Assembly: GCF_000515255.1 (NCBI RefSeq)
Contig: NZ_KI911559.1
Coordinates: 3,766,693 to 3,830,692, forward strand
Source of the DNA: Rhodovibrio salinarum DSM 9154
Lineage (GTDB): Bacteria; Pseudomonadota; Alphaproteobacteria; Kiloniellales; Rhodovibrionaceae
Length of the DNA stretch: 64,000 bases
Direction: 5' to 3'
Shown here: piece by piece, positions 51,827 to 60,185 of the stretch
Position numbering within the stretch: the stretch's first letter is position 1
Layout: every line of letters starts with the position of its first letter
Notes under the pieces: generated by a model
Seen by the model: the letters and a program-made list of their open reading frames with translations, nothing else
Told to the model about the DNA's origin: nothing
Databases searched by the model: none
Made by a program: the position numbers and the translations under genes

Positions 51827-52513
51827 TTAGCGCCGGATTATGACCTCGTCGTCATCCGCCCGGGCTTCCCACCCGTAACGGGCCAGTTCGGGGTCGCTGT
51901 GCTCCTCCTGCGGATAGCCGACGCAGAGGTAGGCGACCAGCGACCAGCTCTCCGGCACTTCCAGGGTACGGCGGACGAGCTCTGGTTCCAGGATCGACAC
52001 CCAGCCAACACCGATCCCCTGTGCCCGCGCGGCGAGCCAGAGGGTATAAACGGCCGTCACCACCGAGTAGCGCAGCGTCTCCGGCATCGTCTGCCGGCCC
52101 ACGCCGTGGCCCCGCTGCGTGGCTTCCGCGGCGAACACGGCCAGATGCTCCGGCGCTTCGCGCAGGCCAGAGAGCTTGAGGCGGGCATAGGCCCGTGCCC
52201 GGTCACCCGAGTAGGCCTGCAAGGCTTCCGCGTTACAGCGTTCGAAGTTCTCCGCGACAGCCGCCCGGCGGTCGGGATCATGCACCGTGACAAAGCGCCA
52301 CGGCTGCGAGAAACCGACCGACGGCGCCAGGGTCGCCTGCCGGATCAGCGCGTCGAGCGCGCCCTCGGGCAAGGAATCCGGCCTGAACCGACGCACGTCG
52401 CGCCGCCAGGCGAACAGCTCGGCAAGTTGCGCGCGGAACGCGGCATCAAACTGCGGCGGACCATCCGCGGAAACATCGGCATTCGGCTGAGCGGGGGAAG
52501 TGCTGGGTGTCAT
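51827..52513 (-). CDS. bluB: 5,6-dimethylbenzimidazole synthase
   Basis: A 228-residue flavin-dependent enzyme of the nitroreductase fold that cleaves reduced FMN to give the lower ligand of vitamin B12. Family blocks: WRRDVRRFRPDSL near 35, APSVGFSQPWRFVTV near 62, GVGRQTMPETLRYSVV near 135, and GIGVGWVSILEPELV near 165. ATG 52513 is preceded by AAGGAG. A proline- and alanine-rich N-terminal tail of about 30 residues precedes the core. No cobalamin riboswitch was recognised upstream. Confidence 0.9.
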   Translation of the reverse strand: MTPSTSPAQPNADVSADGPPQFDAAFRAQLAELFAWRRDVRRFRPDSLPEGALDALIRQATLAPSVGFSQPWRFVTVHDPDRRAAVAENFERCNAEALQAYSGDRARAYARLKLSGLREAPEHLAVFAAEATQRGHGVGRQTMPETLRYSVVTAVYTLWLAARAQGIGVGWVSILEPELVRRTLEVPESWSLVAYLCVGYPQEEHSDPELARYGWEARADDDEVIIRR

Positions 52514-52690
52514 CGGCGCGCTCGACTCCTTCGCATCCTTGGTCGGGGCGCATGACAGCCGAGTTCGTGCCGCCTCGCAAGCCGGGATGGCGCGTGCAAT
52601 CGACGCCATGGGCGCGCGTACGCGTATTCGATTGGCGTGTGTGCCGAACTGGATATCACCTGCCTGTTCGCCACGGCCACCGCCCAAACA

Positions 52691-52727
52691 CAGAACGCCA
52701 CGCCCTGAGGGCGGGCGTGGCGTTCTG
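52691..52727 (-). terminator. Intrinsic terminator of the entericidin-like gene
   Basis: Arms CAGAACGCCACGCC and GGCGTGGCGTTCTG are perfect over 14 bp, 15 with the next pair. Reading leftwards TGTTT follows. It lies 27 bases past the stop of the small lipoprotein gene. Confidence 0.65.
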
Positions 52728-52753
52728 TCAAAGCGGCGCTTTCGTGTTGCGCC

Positions 52754-52891
52754 CTACATGTCGTCGGTTTCTTCCTCGACCTCGTCGCCGGCGTTCTCAA
52801 CATCCTGCTGCATGCCGTCCCAGGTGTTGGAGCAGGCCCCCAGCGCGATCAGGGCCGTAACCGACAGAACGCTGGCGAATTTGCGAAACAT
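52754..52891 (-). CDS. Entericidin A/B-family small lipoprotein
   Basis: A 45-residue gene found by reading the sequence by eye. The product begins MFRKFASVLSVTALIALGAC, a signal peptide with a lipobox ending at Cys20, then SNTWDGMQQDVENAGDEVEE and a short acidic end. This matches entericidin-type lipoproteins in length and in the CxNTWxGxxxDxxxxG pattern. A good ribosome site, AAGGGAGGA, lies just upstream, and a strong terminator follows. Entericidins are tiny envelope lipoproteins linked to stress and stationary phase in enterobacteria. Confidence 0.85.
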   Translation of the reverse strand: MFRKFASVLSVTALIALGACSNTWDGMQQDVENAGDEVEEETDDM

Positions 52892-53039
52892 GGTGTCCTC
52901 CCTTGTCATGGTGCGCAGTTAAACGTGACTGCGCTTACGAGGGACCAGATGCGCGCCTAGAAATTCCCCACAAGGCTTGCCATAGCCCATAAACGCAGTT
53001 GTCACGTAAGCGGGATGCGGGCCTAGGGTCTGCTCCGCC

Positions 53040-53387
53040 CTACGTCACGCACAACACGGCCGCGATGATCACGGCAAGCCAGCGCAAACCCCGTGCGACG
53101 CCTGGGTCGCCATCGGAGTTCTCCGCCGACCGCCAGACACCGATCATGGCGAGCAGGTTGTACGGCACGGAGATGGCATAGCCGACCACCAGTCCCGTGA
53201 TCGGGAGATCCCGCGTCACCAGGACCAGATTGAGCGCGGTGGTCATGCCATTGACCAGCACGCCGCCCAGGATCAGCCAGCCCCAAAACGCCGCGCCCAG
53301 GGCAACCTCGCCGCGCCAAAGGCGTTTGATGTCGCTCAGAATATTAGACGCTCCCCGGTTGGTCGGATGATCGCCGCAGAAGGACAT
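53040..53387 (-). CDS. Small membrane protein, unknown function
   Basis: About 115 residues with three helices: WGWLILGGVLVNGMTTALNL, LVVGYAISVPYNLLAMIG and LRWLAVIIAAVLCV. The pattern GYAISVPYNLLAMIGVWRSA recurs in small proteobacterial membrane proteins with no known role. The start is uncertain: ATG 53387 is used, and ATG 53411 is also in frame. Confidence 0.55.
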   Translation of the reverse strand: MSFCGDHPTNRGASNILSDIKRLWRGEVALGAAFWGWLILGGVLVNGMTTALNLVLVTRDLPITGLVVGYAISVPYNLLAMIGVWRSAENSDGDPGVARGLRWLAVIIAAVLCVT

Positions 53388-53555
53388 GGCTCCGGCGCCA
53401 AACTCCGTCATCCCTATGCGCGATGACTAGGCGCGGCCCTCCCTGCCACAGCCCGGTGGCGACCATATGTCGCACCCCAGTATCCGGTCTGACGTCTTGC
53501 GACAGCCCGATGATCCCGAGTGTCATCGGACTTTAACATTTGACCGGATATTCCC

Positions 53556-55880
53556 GTGGCGACGACGCAGTTCAACCAAAGTGATGATCCCTTTGCCCGG
53601 GCGCGCGACCTGCTTCGGCGGGGGCAACTGCGCAGCGCCGAGTCCGTTTGCCGCCAGGCTCTGAGGCGCACGCCCGATCAGCCCAGCGGTCTCATGATGC
53701 TGGGCGTGATCGCCCAGCAGCGCGGCGCCCCGCAACGCAGCCTCACGTACTTGCGCCGTGCCGCCAGCAAGGCCCCGACAAACGCCGAAATCCAGTTCAA
53801 TCTCGGCGTCGCCCATCAGCATCTGTCCGAGTGGCACGAAGCTGCGGAATGCTATCGCCGGACGTTGGCACTGCAGCCACGCCATCCCGGGGCGCTGAAC
53901 AATCTGGCAATGGCCTATTGGGCGACCGGGGAAATCGACGCCGCCATCCAAACGTTCGAACAGTTGTTGGCGCTCAAGGGAGAGGACCCCGCCACACTCA
54001 CAAATCTCGGCATGGCGCTCAGGTCCGCAGGACGCGCCGAAGCAGCCGTGGCCTGCCACCAACGGGCGATCGCAGCACAGCCGAGCCTGGCGCAAGCGCA
54101 TAACAACCTCGGCAACGCGCTGCTCGACCTGCACCATCCGCAACAGGCGATGGACGCCTTTCGCGCCGCGCTGGCTCACCGACCTGACTACGCCGATGCC
54201 TGGAGCAACCTCGGCACCGCACAGGCTGCGTGCGGCCACCACCAGGACGCCGTCGCCGCGCAGTGCGCGGCGCTTGAGCGGGCGCGCGATAACGACCGTT
54301 TCTGGCAGCGTTTCGCGGCCACCCTGGAGCCGTGCACCTATGACACCGCCTCCCCGGAAATCGAGCAATGGATCGTGCAGCTGCTCGACCGCCGGTACTG
54401 CGACCCGGTGCGACTGACCCGGCCGATCCTAAGCCTATTGGAAACACATGCAGCGTTCCGTGAACTGCTGTCGCTGACCGACCCCTCGCACGATCCGGCC
54501 CGGGTATCGTTTAACGAGCTTGCGGCCCGACTCGGCCGGATTGCGCTGTTCGACCGCTTCGCGTGGTTGACCCCGATCTGCAGTCCCCAGGTGGAAGACG
54601 CCCTGGCACGCTTCCGGCAGATGCTCGTGTCGCAGGCGCGTGCCGAAGAACAGTTGTCCGCCCCGGCGCTGGCGTGTGCCGCCGCCGTGGCGGCCCAGAG
54701 CTTCCTCAGCGAATACCTCGACGTGGTTGAGGCTCCGGATAACGGTCATGTTCAGGCGGCAGCGGCACAATGCACGGCCGATCTCGCAGCCGGGCGCCAA
54801 CCCACCCCCGAAATCGTCGCTGCGGTTGCCGCCTATCAGCCGCTCCATCAACTGGAAAATGGAGAGCGCCTCAACCGCTTCGATTGGCCCGAACCGATCG
54901 CGCGCCTGATCGAGCTGCAGCTCAATGAACCCGCACGGGAAGCAAATCTGCGCGCATCCCTCCCGACGCTGACCCCCATCACCGACGAAACGTCATGTGC
55001 CGTGCAGGCACAATACGAGTCCCACCCCTATCCGCGCTGGCGAAAGCTCGATGTCCCGACGGTGCCGTTGTCTCTCGATCGTTATCTGAGAGAGAACGTC
55101 GGGACCGGTCCGGTCCACGCCCTGCCCGCGCAGACAGGCGCGCGCGTGCTCGTCGCAGGCTGCGGAACCGGTCGTCACGCCATCCGCACCGCCTTTCGGT
55201 TCACAGGCTGCGAGGTGCTGGCGATCGACCTAAGCCGGAGCAGCCTCGGCTATGCGCGTCGCCAGAGCGAGGCGCTGGGCCTGGCGAACGTCTCCTATGC
55301 TCAAGCCGATCTGCTGGAGCTTGAGCAGATGGACGAGACGTTCGACGTCATCGAGAGCGTCGGAGTCCTGCACCACCTGGCCGATCCCACGGCCGGGTTG
55401 GGACAGCTTGTGAAACGCCTCCGGCCCGGGGGACTGCTCAAGCTCGGCCTGTACAGCCGCGCCGGGCGGGCGGACATCAACTGGGCACGCGCATGGACCG
55501 AACAGAACGCCATCCAAGGCGATGCGCGTGGCATCCAGCGGTTACGCGCCTGGGTCCGTGAACGGGCCGAAGCCGGCGATCCGCACGCGCGCAGTCTGTT
55601 GCGGCGGTCCGATTTCTTCGCCACCAGCCTGGTGCGGGATATGCTCCTGCATGTGTGCGAGCATCAGTTCGACTTTATGCAAATCCAACGGATGCTCGCG
55701 GAATGCGACTTGGCGTTCCTCGGCCTGGAACCCGCCAATATGGCAAGCTATCGCCGTTTCCGCACCCGGTATCCGGAGCCTGACAAACTCACGGATCTGG
55801 CGGCCTGGGCCGCGTTTGAACGCGAGCACCCGGAGATGTTTCGAGGCATGTACCAGTTCTGGTGCCAGAAACCCGGGTGA
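53556..55880 (+). CDS. TPR-repeat protein fused to a SAM-dependent methyltransferase
   Basis: A 774-residue two-part protein starting at GTG. Residues 10-240 contain about six tetratricopeptide repeats, for example AEIQFNLGVAHQHLSEWHEA and PGALNNLAMAYWATGEIDAA. After a helical linker, residues 520-690 form a class I methyltransferase with VLVAGCGTGRHAI and FDVIESVGVLHHLADP. The repeats probably recruit the protein substrate. Similar proteins occur near flagellar or glycan genes, but none are adjacent here. Confidence 0.82.
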   Translation: MATTQFNQSDDPFARARDLLRRGQLRSAESVCRQALRRTPDQPSGLMMLGVIAQQRGAPQRSLTYLRRAASKAPTNAEIQFNLGVAHQHLSEWHEAAECYRRTLALQPRHPGALNNLAMAYWATGEIDAAIQTFEQLLALKGEDPATLTNLGMALRSAGRAEAAVACHQRAIAAQPSLAQAHNNLGNALLDLHHPQQAMDAFRAALAHRPDYADAWSNLGTAQAACGHHQDAVAAQCAALERARDNDRFWQRFAATLEPCTYDTASPEIEQWIVQLLDRRYCDPVRLTRPILSLLETHAAFRELLSLTDPSHDPARVSFNELAARLGRIALFDRFAWLTPICSPQVEDALARFRQMLVSQARAEEQLSAPALACAAAVAAQSFLSEYLDVVEAPDNGHVQAAAAQCTADLAAGRQPTPEIVAAVAAYQPLHQLENGERLNRFDWPEPIARLIELQLNEPAREANLRASLPTLTPITDETSCAVQAQYESHPYPRWRKLDVPTVPLSLDRYLRENVGTGPVHALPAQTGARVLVAGCGTGRHAIRTAFRFTGCEVLAIDLSRSSLGYARRQSEALGLANVSYAQADLLELEQMDETFDVIESVGVLHHLADPTAGLGQLVKRLRPGGLLKLGLYSRAGRADINWARAWTEQNAIQGDARGIQRLRAWVRERAEAGDPHARSLLRRSDFFATSLVRDMLLHVCEHQFDFMQIQRMLAECDLAFLGLEPANMASYRRFRTRYPEPDKLTDLAAWAAFEREHPEMFRGMYQFWCQKPG

Positions 55881-55900
55881 TCCGACCCAACGACAGTCGG

Positions 55901-55919
55901 GGCTCTAGGGGAGCCTTCT
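55901..55919 (+). terminator. Weak intrinsic terminator after the TPR-methyltransferase gene
   Basis: GGCTC-TAGGG-GAGCC is followed by TTCT. The stem is only 5 bp. It lies between the converging TPR-methyltransferase and ribF genes and overlaps the ribF stop. Confidence 0.35.
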
Positions 55920-56889
55920 AGCTTCCCGCGCCCTCGATCGGCACCGGCGGCTCGTTTTCCAGCACCCGGCGGGCGTGGCGGCAGTCCTCGGCAATTTGCA
56001 GGGAGAGTGCCTGCATGCTGTCGAACGTATGGTCGCCACGCAGGAACGCGATCAGCTGCACGCGCAGATGCTTGTTGTAGAGATCCGGGCTGACGTCGAA
56101 CAGCGAGACCTCGAGCAGAACGTTGTCACCGTGCACCGACGGGCGGGTGCCGATGTAGCCCGCGCCGTCCATCCAGAAGGTGTCCGGCCCGTTGTCGACG
56201 CCCGCACGCACGGCGTAGATGCCGTGCATCGGCTCCAGGTATTCGCCGAGCGGCACGTTGGCGGTCGGAAAGCCGATCTCGCGGCCGCGCTTGGCGCCAT
56301 GCTCGACGCGCCCCTCGACCTCCCAGGGCCGCCCCAGCAAACGCTGCGCCTCGCGCACCTCGCCTGCCTGCAGGCAGGCGCGCACGCGCGAGGAGGAGAT
56401 CGTCTCGCCATGCTCGTCCTGCACCGCATCGAGTGCGGAGACGCCAAAGCCGTGCGTCTCGCCCAGCCGGGTCAACAGGTCGATGTCACCCTGGCGCTTG
56501 TAGCCGAAGCGGAAGCCACGCCCGACCACCACATGCGCCGCCTGCAGATCACGGACGAGCAGGTTGGTGACGAAATCTTCCGCAGGGATCTTGGCGAAGT
56601 CCCAGTCGAACTGCAGGACGAACACATTGTCGATGCCGAGCGCCTCCATCAGCCGCAACCGGGTGCGCAGAGCACTCAGCCGGAAGGGCGGCTGGTCCGG
56701 CTTGAACAGCCGACGCGGGTGCGGCTCGAAGGTCATCACGTTGCACGGCACGCCAAGCGCGCGGGCACGCGCCTGCGCCTCGGCCAGCACCCCCCGATGG
56801 CCGCGGTGCAGCCCGTCGAAGTTGCCGATCGCGACGACGCCGCCGCGCGCACTGTCGGGCAGGTCGTGGGTATGCCGGTAGACGTCCAT
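55918..56889 (-). CDS. ribF: Bifunctional riboflavin kinase/FAD synthetase
   Basis: A 323-residue enzyme that makes FMN then FAD. The adenylyltransferase domain starts VVAIGNFDGLHRGHRGVL near residue 18 and has SSSRVRACLQAGEV at 165. The kinase domain follows with VEHGAKRGREIGFPTANV and the C-terminal GDHTFDSMQALSLQI. ATG 56889 was chosen because the frame upstream lacks protein-like composition. It is downstream of the MaoC gene but separated by a terminator. Confidence 0.93.
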   Translation of the reverse strand: MDVYRHTHDLPDSARGGVVAIGNFDGLHRGHRGVLAEAQARARALGVPCNVMTFEPHPRRLFKPDQPPFRLSALRTRLRLMEALGIDNVFVLQFDWDFAKIPAEDFVTNLLVRDLQAAHVVVGRGFRFGYKRQGDIDLLTRLGETHGFGVSALDAVQDEHGETISSSRVRACLQAGEVREAQRLLGRPWEVEGRVEHGAKRGREIGFPTANVPLGEYLEPMHGIYAVRAGVDNGPDTFWMDGAGYIGTRPSVHGDNVLLEVSLFDVSPDLYNKHLRVQLIAFLRGDHTFDSMQALSLQIAEDCRHARRVLENEPPVPIEGAGS

Positions 56890-56970
56890 CGTCGCTCGCT
56901 TTGCGCGCTGTCCCAGGGGCATGCCAGCCGCCGTTGGCGTGGGCGGCTCCGGTGTAGCGCGCCTTCGCTC

Positions 56971-57016
56971 AAGAAAAAAGGGGCCGGCGCCCGTCTGCCA
57001 CAGGCACCGGCCCCTT
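56971..57016 (-). terminator. Intrinsic terminator of the MaoC-family gene
   Basis: The 10-bp core pairs AAGGGGCCGG (56978-56987) with CCGGCCCCTT (57007-57016), extended by three more pairs across one mismatch. Reading leftwards a run of TTTTTTCTT follows. It lies about 40 bases past the MaoC stop. Confidence 0.85.
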
Positions 57017-57058
57017 CCCGAGCCTCGTGTTCCCCCGCCGCAAGCGAGGGGCGTGCGG

Positions 57059-57598
57059 TTACTCCGCCGCGTTGGTGTGGCTGTGCGGCGGCGGGACCGC
57101 GCCGACCTCTTCCTCGGGGCGGCCACGGACCTCCGCGCGGCTATTGACCATCAGGCGGGCCTCGCCATCGAGCACCGTCTTGCCGTCGACGGTGCAGACG
57201 GTGTCGACCTTGACCCGCTTCTTCTCGCGGTTGACCTCGGTCACCGTAACGCGGGCGCGCACGGTGTCGCCGATCTTGACCGGCGCCTTGAAGTTCAGGG
57301 TCTGCCCCAAGTAGATGCACCCCGGCCCCGGCAAGCGCGTGCCCAGCACCGTGGAAATGAAGCTCGCCGCCAGCATGCCGTGAGCGATCCGGCCCTTGAA
57401 CATCGTCTGCTCGGCAAAGTTCTGGTTCAGGTGGACCGGATTGGTGTCGCCGGAAATCCCTGCGAACATGACCACATCGGCCTCGGTCACCGTCTTGCCG
57501 TAGCTGTCGGTCATGCCGACCTCCAGGTCCTCGATGAAGTAACCATGGAGGTCCTGCATCGCCCGCATCGGCGCGTCGCCCTTGCGCTCGTCCGTCAT
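57059..57598 (-). CDS. MaoC-family (R)-enoyl-CoA hydratase-like protein
   Basis: A 179-residue single-hotdog protein. The hydratase motif FAGISGDTNPVHLNQNFAEQ, with catalytic Asp and His, is near residue 45, and GRIAHGMLAASFISTVLG follows. The segment IYLGQTLNFKAPVKIGD completes the fold. Such enzymes hydrate enoyl-CoA for polyhydroxyalkanoate or side pathways. ATG 57598 is preceded by GGAAGG. Confidence 0.88.
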   Translation of the reverse strand: MTDERKGDAPMRAMQDLHGYFIEDLEVGMTDSYGKTVTEADVVMFAGISGDTNPVHLNQNFAEQTMFKGRIAHGMLAASFISTVLGTRLPGPGCIYLGQTLNFKAPVKIGDTVRARVTVTEVNREKKRVKVDTVCTVDGKTVLDGEARLMVNSRAEVRGRPEEEVGAVPPPHSHTNAAE

Positions 57599-57823
57599 CG
57601 AACGCTGCCCTTCCTTGTTGCAGTGCCGCAATTCCATGCTGCAGCGCACACTACTAGTCCCACGTGACCGGAGCAAGCGTTTCAACCGCAACGCGCCGCC
57701 GACACCCTTCTCAAACACCACGCCAACGAACGGGCTAAGAGCACCAATGTCCAGCGTCCCAGGGCGGCCCTGCAATCATACCACCGGAAGATCAGCCAAC
57801 GCGGATGGCCGTCGACCACCGGG

Positions 57824-58246
57824 TCAGCGCGCCTCTCCAACCCGCTTGCACAGGTCCTGCAGACCAGCCTGAAAAGCTTCGCGCCGGCTTTCCGGCAGAT
57901 CTGCCATGGCGGCGGCCAGCGCGATCAAGGGATCGACCTGTAGGGCACGCTCGCCTTGAGCGGTAACGCTCATCCAAGCGTCCTCAGGCCCGTTGGAATC
58001 CATCCGCAAATAGCCTTGCTCGACCAACTGGCTGATCAAGGTGGACGCGCGTCCGGGTGACAGGTGATGGGCCTTGGCGAAGCCTGCGGTCGTGCGCTGC
58101 GTCGCCTCGTGCTCGGCGAAGAAGCGCAGGGCATCGATATGATAGGGTCGCAACCCGTTGCGATTCGCCTTGGCGTCGACGACGCGGGACAAAGCCCGCA
58201 GCATACGCGCAGCCTGATAGTCCGATTCAGCAACACCCGTTGTCAT
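57824..58246 (-). CDS. MarR-family transcriptional regulator
   Basis: A 140-residue winged-helix protein. The recognition-helix region HLSPGRASTLISQLVEQGYL near residue 68 and the wing DSNGPEDAWMSVTAQGERAL follow the MarR layout. No aldehyde, drug pump or catabolic gene is adjacent, so the target is unknown. It diverges from glpR across a 400-base gap and may control itself or the MaoC gene 225 bases downstream. Confidence 0.78.
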   Translation of the reverse strand: MTTGVAESDYQAARMLRALSRVVDAKANRNGLRPYHIDALRFFAEHEATQRTTAGFAKAHHLSPGRASTLISQLVEQGYLRMDSNGPEDAWMSVTAQGERALQVDPLIALAAAMADLPESRREAFQAGLQDLCKRVGEAR

Positions 58247-58651
58247 CTTTGCAGCCCCCTCCCCGGGTGCCGAGATATCCCTGAAGCCATCTCCGGCTGT
58301 TTACGTCACGGACGATGTTCTGGATTTTTTTCATCGACCGTGACCGCTCCACGACACGCCGAGAGTGGCCGAACTTCCTGACGACATGTTTCCGGTGATT
58401 ATTCTACCATACCCATGTGATCTCGATCACACAGATGCCCGACATAGCAGGTCCGATTTGGCATGGTGTCGCGGTTGCGTCGTCTTTGAAGCTATGATTC
58501 CGAGCATGCTTGCATGCGCTGTCAAGCGCGAGGCGCACACTTCCCAGTTAGAAACTCACTCCAAACGATATCCGCGCTTTGAAACCTGCCGATTCCCACG
58601 TGCGCGCGAACCCCTTAGGGTGAAGACCGTTACGACGCAGAGAGCCGGTTG
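58247..58651. other. Divergent regulatory region between the MarR gene and glpR
   Basis: About 405 bases without a gene. It carries a perfect CRP-type palindrome, listed separately. A T-rich stretch GGATTTTTTTC lies near 58321-58331. Confidence 0.55.
58416..58431. promoter_or_regulatory. CRP-type binding site upstream of glpR
   Basis: TGTGATCTCGATCACA matches TGTGA-N6-TCACA exactly, with symmetrical TGTGAT/ATCACA arms. It lies 221 bases before the glpR start and about 170 bases before the divergent MarR gene. Glycerol genes are classic targets of CRP-family control. Confidence 0.7.
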
Positions 58652-59638
58652 ATGTCGCATTCCCTGAAGAAACCGCCAGACGCGGCCCCGGAACCGCAGA
58701 GCGACTCCGAAACGGCCGTCCGCGCGGAGGCCACCCCCCGTCCCGAGGGCGATCCGGCTCCAGCCGCCCCGTCCGATTCCGGTGCGGGCAATCAGGCGAC
58801 ATGCCGGCAGCCGACCGCGCGCCAGGAGCGCATCCTGGAACTGGTGCGCCGACGCGGCTTCGTCTCGATCGACGCGCTGGCGCGGACCTTCGAGGTAACG
58901 CCGCAAACGATCCGGCGCGACATCAACCAGTTGTGCGAATTGGAGCTGCTGCGCCGCTACCACGGCGGCGCCGGTCTGCCGTCCAGCGTGGAGAACCTCG
59001 CCTATCAGACCCGACAGGTACTGTGGCAGGGCGAGAAGCAGGCGATCGCCCGGGCGCTCGCCGAGCAGGTCCCGGACGAAGCCTCGCTGTTCATCAACAT
59101 CGGCACGACGACGGAGGAGGTCGCCAAGGCGCTGATGGGCCATCGCGGCCTGCGGGTGATCACCAACAACCTGAACGTCGCCTCGATCATGTCGTCCAAG
59201 GCGGACTTCGAGGTGACCGTGGCCGGCGGCCTGGTCCGCACCCGCGACCGTGGCATCGTCGGCGAAGCGGCGATCGACCTGATCGGCGAATTCAAGCTGG
59301 ACTTCGGGATCATCGGCATCTCCGGCATCGACGCCGACGGCACGCTGCTCGATTTCGATTACCGCGAGGTGCGCGTGGCGCGGGCGATCATGGAGAATTC
59401 GCGCCAGGTCTTCCTGGTGGCCGACCATACCAAGTTCGGCCGCAACGCCATGGTGCGCCTGGGGAGCCTGACCCAGCTCTCGGCCGTATTCACCGACCGC
59501 AGCCCGCCGGCGCCGATCCGCGACTTGCTCAAACAGTCCGAGGTACAGCTGCACATCGCCCCGGCCCCGGTCGACAGCCAGTCCGCCGCCGACGGCACCC
59601 CACGCGACCCGGACGTGGCACCCGCTGGAACGCCTTAA
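58652..59638 (+). CDS. glpR: DeoR-family glycerol-3-phosphate regulon repressor
   Basis: A 328-residue DeoR-type repressor. A disordered N-terminal tail of about 50 residues precedes the helix-turn-helix [22 protein letters not shown]. The effector domain has [14 protein letters not shown] and [20 protein letters not shown], the pattern of GlpR. It should repress glpD when glycerol-3-phosphate is low. TTG 58649 precedes ATG 58652; the ATG is preferred. Two unrelated genes separate it from glpD, both on the way to that gene. Confidence 0.87.
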   Translation: MSHSLKKPPDAAPEPQSDSETAVRAEATPRPEGDPAPAAPSDSGAGNQATCRQPTARQERILELVRRRGFVSIDALARTFEVTPQTIRRDINQLCELELLRRYHGGAGLPSSVENLAYQTRQVLWQGEKQAIARALAEQVPDEASLFINIGTTTEEVAKALMGHRGLRVITNNLNVASIMSSKADFEVTVAGGLVRTRDRGIVGEAAIDLIGEFKLDFGIIGISGIDADGTLLDFDYREVRVARAIMENSRQVFLVADHTKFGRNAMVRLGSLTQLSAVFTDRSPPAPIRDLLKQSEVQLHIAPAPVDSQSAADGTPRDPDVAPAGTP

Positions 59639-59701
59639 CACGCGCAACTGGAAACCCGCCAGGAGCTCAAAACGGGTTGCACATTCTTTGGAGAGCTGAT
59701 C

Positions 59702-60184
59702 ATGACGTCGGATGACGATACGGTGACCCGAACTGTGATCGTCCCGCTCGCCCCCGCAGAAGTGTGGACGCTGTTCGTCGCCCGGTTTCAGGATTGGTGG
59801 CCACAAGCCTACTCCTTCAGTCAGGACCGGCTGTCGACGATCGGCATCGAGCCAAAGTCCGGCGGCCGCTGCTTCGAGCGTGACGTCAAAGGCCAGGAAA
59901 TCACCTGGGGCACGGTCACCAAAGCGGACCCTCCCGATCACCTGGCCTTCCTATGGCAAATCACCGCGGACCGCCGGATCGAACCAGACCCCGCCCAAGC
60001 CAGCGAGGTGGAGGTCGCTTTCGAAGCCACCGACACCAGCACGCGCGTAACCCTGACCCACCGGGCTTTCCAGCGTCACGGGGACGACTGGCGCGCCTAT
60101 CGCGACGGCATGGCTTCAGAGCAGGGATGGCACTACTGCCTGGACTGTCTTGCCGATGCCGCCCGAACTGCGGGTTACTCCTGA
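59702..60184 (+). CDS. SRPBCC (AHSA1-like) domain protein
   Basis: A 160-residue protein of the Bet v 1-like fold. It starts with TVIVPLAPAEVWTLFVARFQ and has WGTVTKADPPDHLAFLWQI and LTHRAFQRHGDDW, usual for the AHSA1 branch. These proteins bind hydrophobic ligands; the role is unknown. GGAGAG lies 7 bases before the ATG. It converges with the PAS kinase gene with a one-base gap. Confidence 0.82.
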   Translation: MTSDDDTVTRTVIVPLAPAEVWTLFVARFQDWWPQAYSFSQDRLSTIGIEPKSGGRCFERDVKGQEITWGTVTKADPPDHLAFLWQITADRRIEPDPAQASEVEVAFEATDTSTRVTLTHRAFQRHGDDWRAYRDGMASEQGWHYCLDCLADAARTAGYS

Positions 60185-60185
60185 C

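Noticed and set aside
52514-52690. Cobalamin riboswitch upstream of bluB
   Set aside because: No B12 box (GCCACTG-type) was found; the region holds only a ribosome site and the neighbouring terminator.
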